64,000 bases of DNA from DATBVX01 sp963705495. Its GTDB lineage: Bacteria; Pseudomonadota; Gammaproteobacteria; Steroidobacterales; Steroidobacteraceae. Location: the NCBI GenBank assembly GCA_963705495.1, contig CAVPJQ010000025.1:124001-188000 (forward strand). Reading direction: 5' to 3'. Of the stretch, positions 60,738-64,000 are shown in pieces. Position numbers and translations under genes: made by a program. The first letter of the stretch is position 1. Every line of letters begins with the position of its first letter. The notes beneath the pieces were generated by a model, which saw only the letters and a list, made by a program, of their open reading frames with translations, was not told the origin of the DNA and did no database searches.

Positions 60738-61813
60738 TGGGCGCTGCTCTCGCCCAGCAAGCGCTCCAGCGCCGCGAGAGCCACGTCGACGCTATTGTTC
60801 AGATCCAGTTGCCCCAGTCGCAGCCGTATTTCATCGAGCCGTGCCGGGTCCTTGAGAAGCGCCAGAGCCGTCTGCACCAGCGCATCGACTTCGAGGCTGG
60901 TGGAGAGCAGCAATCCTCGCGCCGCGCAGGCCGCAATGCGTGCATCCTGGTCACCGGCCACGGGTGCCGCAATGCATGGAACTCTGAGCGCCAGCGCCTG
61001 CGACAGCAGGCTCCCGCCATTGATGACGGCGACCCGCGCACCACTCAGCAGGTCGATGAGCTGTGGACCGCTGAGCGCGCCGAGGGACAGCAGCCCGTCT
61101 GGCGGCGCGAGCGTGCCCGTGTAGTTCGGGCCCTGCACCCAAACGGTCCGCTGCCCGCTGGCGCGCGCCACTTCGCGCGCGGCGCTCCCAAAGACCTCCG
61201 ATGCAGACAGACCTCGGTGCTCATGCCCGCCTCCACCGGCGCAGAACAACACATACGAGTCCTTTGTCAGTCCCAGGTGGCCCCGATACGCGAGTGCGCG
61301 CGTCTCGTCCGGAGGCGGAAACAGAGAATCGAGGTGCACGATCGACACGGAGCCGACCAACGACAGCTTGAGTTTTTCCCACGCCGAAAGCTCGCCATTG
61401 AGGAATCTGGGTCCAGACAGCCAGTGCTGATCCATCTGCCACATGCGTCGCAGCCGGAAGCCCTTCCAGCGGGTCGTGGGTCGCGAGCTGACATACACCG
61501 TGCGTGCGCCGCTACGGCGTGCATGTCTCAGCTGCGCCACGCGCCCGGCGTTGTCGAATATGACGACCCCCGGCTGCAGATCGTCGATGGCACGGTTCAC
61601 GGCCTGTGATTCGTAGGTCGGCGAGCGATCGATCAGCACCGCGGGAAACGGCACTTCATGTGCATAGCCCGCCGCGCGACTGACCATGAACCGGATCTCA
61701 GCGGTGGGCCAGCGCTCTCGAATGCGCTGGGCGATCGTAAGGCAACGGAAGTACTCGCCCGCTCCTTTGGCACCACTTACCGGAACGAACAGAATTCGCG
61801 GCGCAGCGTTCAT
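60734..61813 (-). CDS. GT-B type glycosyltransferase (MurG/PseG-like)
   Basis: A 359-residue cytoplasmic protein with the shape of a GT-B nucleotide-sugar enzyme. The N-terminal Rossmann half has ILFVPVSGAKGAGEYFRCLTIAQ and VVIFDNAG; the C-terminal half has FCAGGGGHEHRG and the donor-site NGGSLLSQALALRVPCIAAPVAGDQDARIA, as in MurG, UGT and PseG families. The true donor and acceptor are unknown. It overlaps the macro-domain gene and the rubredoxin gene by 4 bp each, so all three should be translated together. Confidence 0.75.
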   Translation of the reverse strand: MNAAPRILFVPVSGAKGAGEYFRCLTIAQRIRERWPTAEIRFMVSRAAGYAHEVPFPAVLIDRSPTYESQAVNRAIDDLQPGVVIFDNAGRVAQLRHARRSGARTVYVSSRPTTRWKGFRLRRMWQMDQHWLSGPRFLNGELSAWEKLKLSLVGSVSIVHLDSLFPPPDETRALAYRGHLGLTKDSYVLFCAGGGGHEHRGLSASEVFGSAAREVARASGQRTVWVQGPNYTGTLAPPDGLLSLGALSGPQLIDLLSGARVAVINGGSLLSQALALRVPCIAAPVAGDQDARIAACAARGLLLSTSLEVDALVQTALALLKDPARLDEIRLRLGQLDLNNSVDVALAALERLLGESSAQ

Positions 61814-62334
61814 CGAGCCAGGCTCTGGTGCGCATGCAAAGCATCGAGATACGCGCGCGTCACGGATTCGCCGAAGCAGCAGAATTGCACCAACTCGATG
61901 CTCGGTTGCTGGTCGAGAACACTCGTCACCTCACTGACTGCAATGCGCGCGGCCTGATCGATCGGATACCCATAGACTCCGCAGCTGATCGCGGAGAACG
62001 CGATGCTACGCAGATTGCGCTCACCGGCGAGTTGCATCGAGCGCCGGTAGCACGAGGCGAGCAGCCCCGGCTCACCCGCATCCCCGCCGCGCCACACCGG
62101 CCCGACCGCGTGGATGACATGACGTGCCGGCAACCAGTAGCCGCCCGTGATGCGCACCTCACCCGTGGGACAACCACCCACTGCCAGGCACTCCACCATG
62201 AGCTCCGGCCCGGCCGCGCGGTGAATTGCGCCGTCCACGCCACCGCCACCAGCGAGCCGCGAGTTCGCGGCGTTGACGATCGCATCGACGCGCAACGTTG
62301 TGATGTCGTCCTGAATCACTTCGATATGCGCCAA
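61810..62334 (-). CDS. Macro-domain protein, predicted O-acetyl-ADP-ribose deacetylase (YmdB-like)
   Basis: A stand-alone macro domain of 174 residues. These bind ADP-ribose and the YmdB/MacroD branch removes O-acetyl from O-acetyl-ADP-ribose or ADP-ribose from acidic residues. The MacroD-type motifs are present: VNAANSRLAGGGGVDGAIHRA (residues ~20-40) with the catalytic Asn/Asp and the glycine loop, and AISCGVYGYP (~114-123). It is first of the three-gene operon with the glycosyltransferase and rubredoxin. Any link between ADP-ribose signalling and these partners is speculative. Confidence 0.92.
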   Translation of the reverse strand: MAHIEVIQDDITTLRVDAIVNAANSRLAGGGGVDGAIHRAAGPELMVECLAVGGCPTGEVRITGGYWLPARHVIHAVGPVWRGGDAGEPGLLASCYRRSMQLAGERNLRSIAFSAISCGVYGYPIDQAARIAVSEVTSVLDQQPSIELVQFCCFGESVTRAYLDALHAHQSLAR

Positions 62335-62474
62335 GGGCTACTCCGCCAGTCGAGCCTGCGCTCCCTTCGTTTCGATCCCGTCCAGTTCGATGACCCCGGA
62401 CCGAATGGTGTCAGGGATATGCACTTCACTATCATACCGGACGCGCCGCAAGCGGCGATTTGAGATCGAGGTCG

Positions 62475-63452
62475 ATGCGCGTCGCATTCTTTTTACACGG
62501 TGAGTCGCGGCTGGATGCGCTCAGGGAACTCGATCCGGAGCGTGATTTCGGTGAATTTCAGACCGGCGAACGGGCCTGGATCCTGCAAACCTACCTGCGC
62601 CTGCGCCGGGCCGGCTACGAGGTGGAGCTCACAGATCGTTGGCCACAGCGCGGATTGCTCGTTTTCAGCTCCAAGCAACGGCGCATTCTCAAGCGGCTCG
62701 GCGGACGGACCGACGAAGTGCGCTTGCTGGGAATTCGCGAAGACGTCGGTCCGGCCTTGATCGCTGATTGGGAAGTACTGCAGAACGGCCGCTATATCGA
62801 TGGCCGCAAGCGGTTCTTTGTGCCGTTCTGGCCCCAACCTGGCCTGATTCCCCGCGATGCCTCGCGCGGTCACCTACTGCAGCGCGCGGCCTACAAGGGG
62901 TTCATCGGCAACCTGCACCAGGATTTTCGCAACGAGCGCTGGCCGCACTTTCTCGCCCAGCGGGGAATTGACTGGGCGTGCGACGCTCCGCGCTACGGCG
63001 GCTCGCAACGAGACCGAGCCGTGACCGCTTGGAACGACTATCGCGAGATTGATCTCATCGTCGCGATTCGCCCCCCCGACCGCGCCTTGCATGTGCGCAA
63101 GCCCGCCGCCAAGCTCTACAACGCCTGGCTCGCGGGTGTGCCAGCGCTCCTGAGCCCGGAGTACGCTTTCCGCGAACTGCGCCGGAGCGAGCAGGACTAC
63201 ATCGAAATCTCGTCCTTGAGTGAGGCTATGCAGGCTGTCGACGTGCTGCTCGGGCATCCGGACCGCTATGCGGCCATGGTTGCCAACGCGCAGCGCCGCG
63301 CCGCGGATTTCACCAGTGAGGCGATATTGCGCCAGTGGGCGCAATTGCTGTTTCAGACCCTGCCGGCGCGCGAACAGGACACTCATGTTCAGCAGTGGAG
63401 AGGGCGGCCGCTGTGGCTCAAGGCGTGGGTGCGCCGCATTTTCAGATCCTGA
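62475..63452 (+). CDS. Glycosyltransferase-like protein
   Basis: A 325-residue protein I cannot assign to a named family with certainty. The C-terminal half (KPAAKLYNAWLAGVPALLSPEYAFRE, then an isoleucine/glutamate helix) looks like the donor-binding half of GT-B glycosyltransferases; the N-terminal half begins MRVAFFLHGESRLD and has no clear hallmark. The ATG at 62475 has GAGG upstream; a TTG five codons earlier is also open. The next gene on the strand is a family 2 glycosyltransferase, which suggests a surface-polysaccharide or LPS-core locus. Its function there is not known. Confidence 0.7.
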   Translation: MRVAFFLHGESRLDALRELDPERDFGEFQTGERAWILQTYLRLRRAGYEVELTDRWPQRGLLVFSSKQRRILKRLGGRTDEVRLLGIREDVGPALIADWEVLQNGRYIDGRKRFFVPFWPQPGLIPRDASRGHLLQRAAYKGFIGNLHQDFRNERWPHFLAQRGIDWACDAPRYGGSQRDRAVTAWNDYREIDLIVAIRPPDRALHVRKPAAKLYNAWLAGVPALLSPEYAFRELRRSEQDYIEISSLSEAMQAVDVLLGHPDRYAAMVANAQRRAADFTSEAILRQWAQLLFQTLPAREQDTHVQQWRGRPLWLKAWVRRIFRS

Positions 63453-63525
63453 TCTGAGACTGCTGCGTCCCTTAGTTCAGGTGCGGCCCTTTCCTTCGTT
63501 GTGACGGTTGTGTGAAACTTCCGGC

Positions 63526-64000
63526 ATGGCGTCGGCGGAGAAATTTCCCGTCACGCTGCTCGTGATCGCTCGCGACGAAGCTGCGGTGATCGGGCGCTGT
63601 CTCGACAGCGTGCCGTTTGCGGAGGAAAAGCTCGTCGTCGATTCCGGCAGCACCGACGGCACACAGCAGATCGCCGCTGCGCACGGCGCTCGCGTCGTTC
63701 ATCAGGATTGGCTCGGTTTCGGCCCGCAGCGCAATTTCGCGACCACGCAAACCCATCATGAATGGATCCTGGCGCTCGACGCTGACGAAGCGTTATCGCC
63801 GGAGCTGGTGCAGGAAATGCGCGAAAAGCTGCCACGCCTGCTGCAATCCTCCGCAGCGGGAGCAATTCTCCGCCGCAGCACCTGGTACATGGGCGCACCG
63901 ATGCACTGGTATCGGCCCATGGTCGGTGAGCGCCTCGGCCGCCTGTATCACCGCGGCCGCGCCCGCTGGACCGATGCCCGCGTACACGAATCGTTGCGCT
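63526..64000 (+). CDS. Family 2 glycosyltransferase, WaaE/KdtX-like, truncated by window end
   Basis: The first 158 residues of a GT-A glycosyltransferase are present and the frame is open at the last base. It has the GT2 nucleotide-sugar motif VDSGSTDGT (after RDEAAVIGRCLDSV), the metal-binding ALDADEALS segment and the GRARWTDARVHE end typical of WaaE/KdtX, which add a glucose to the LPS inner core. The start is the ATG at 63526; no ribosome-binding site is obvious. It lies 73 bp after the glycosyltransferase-like gene. The exact sugar and target cannot be told from half a protein. Confidence 0.85.
   Translation, partial: MASAEKFPVTLLVIARDEAAVIGRCLDSVPFAEEKLVVDSGSTDGTQQIAAAHGARVVHQDWLGFGPQRNFATTQTHHEWILALDADEALSPELVQEMREKLPRLLQSSAAGAILRRSTWYMGAPMHWYRPMVGERLGRLYHRGRARWTDARVHESLR

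Noticed and set aside
1..64000. Mobile elements, prophage, CRISPR arrays, toxin-antitoxin pairs
   Set aside because: No transposase, integrase, spaced direct-repeat array or small paired ORFs were seen; content is core genes throughout.

Overview
The window is GC-rich and tightly packed on both strands. Its gene order is that of Gammaproteobacteria: zapD-yacG-mutT-secA, a full dcw cluster followed by lpxC, rnpB-rsmI-lpoA-yraN, sspAB-petABC, murA-ibaG and kdsDC-lptCAB-rpoN-hpf-rapZ. Much of it matches the Pseudomonas-type arrangement as I remember it. The divergent pair of secreted S9 peptidases and the metK-ahcY pair point towards the Xanthomonadales/Nevskiales/Steroidobacterales side of the class. 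That placement is inference. No phage, transposon, CRISPR array or tRNA was found.

Layout. 1-9.4 kb: 3' end of zapD, yacG, a lipoprotein prolyl oligopeptidase and a divergent dipeptidyl-peptidase IV, then mutT, secA and an M23 peptidase (all minus strand). The leader of the M23 gene carries what reads as a cyclic-di-GMP-I (GEMM-I) riboswitch. 9.7-28.9 kb: dciA (plus), then, read right to left, mraZ-rsmH-ftsL-ftsI-murE-murF-mraY-murD-ftsW-murG-murC-murB-ddl-ftsQ-ftsA-ftsZ-lpxC. Ten of the fourteen junctions from rsmH to ftsZ are 4-bp stop/start overlaps. The only long spacer, ftsA-ftsZ, holds a 12-bp tandem repeat that stays open in frame with ftsZ. The mraZ promoter is clear, with three TGGGA MraZ boxes and a CRP-like palindrome upstream. 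28.9-30.6 kb: intergenic palindromes, the RNase P RNA and rsmI.

30.7-45.9 kb: lpoA-yraN; sspA-sspB; the cytochrome bc1 operon petABC; a DegS/AlgW-type protease; murA and ibaG; and the long plus-strand run kdsD-kdsC-lptC-lptA-lptB-rpoN-hpf-rapZ. These genes mostly serve Kdo/LPS supply and transport, peptidoglycan precursors and envelope stress control. 45.9-50.1 kb: a patatin-like phospholipase gene and a penicillin-acylase gene are each broken by several single-base indels, with a peroxiredoxin (bcp) between them. No other gene in the window is broken, so either this block is decaying or the consensus is poor here.

50.1-58.7 kb: a carbon-metabolism run tkt-gap-pgk-pyk (minus) diverges from metK and ahcY (plus). 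A textbook S-adenosylhomocysteine riboswitch precedes ahcY. 58.9-64 kb: cpdA overlapping a TraB/GumN-family gene; a short minus-strand operon of a macro-domain protein, a GT-B glycosyltransferase and a 54-residue rubredoxin, each overlapping the next by 4 bp; and on the plus strand a glycosyltransferase-like gene followed by a truncated WaaE/KdtX-type family 2 glycosyltransferase that runs off the window.

As a whole the window is core envelope and division machinery. The most interesting material is regulatory (two riboswitches, the mraZ operator, the ftsA-ftsZ repeat) or concerns data quality (the indel cluster). I did not find a convincing new multi-gene system; the macro/glycosyltransferase/rubredoxin operon is the nearest candidate.
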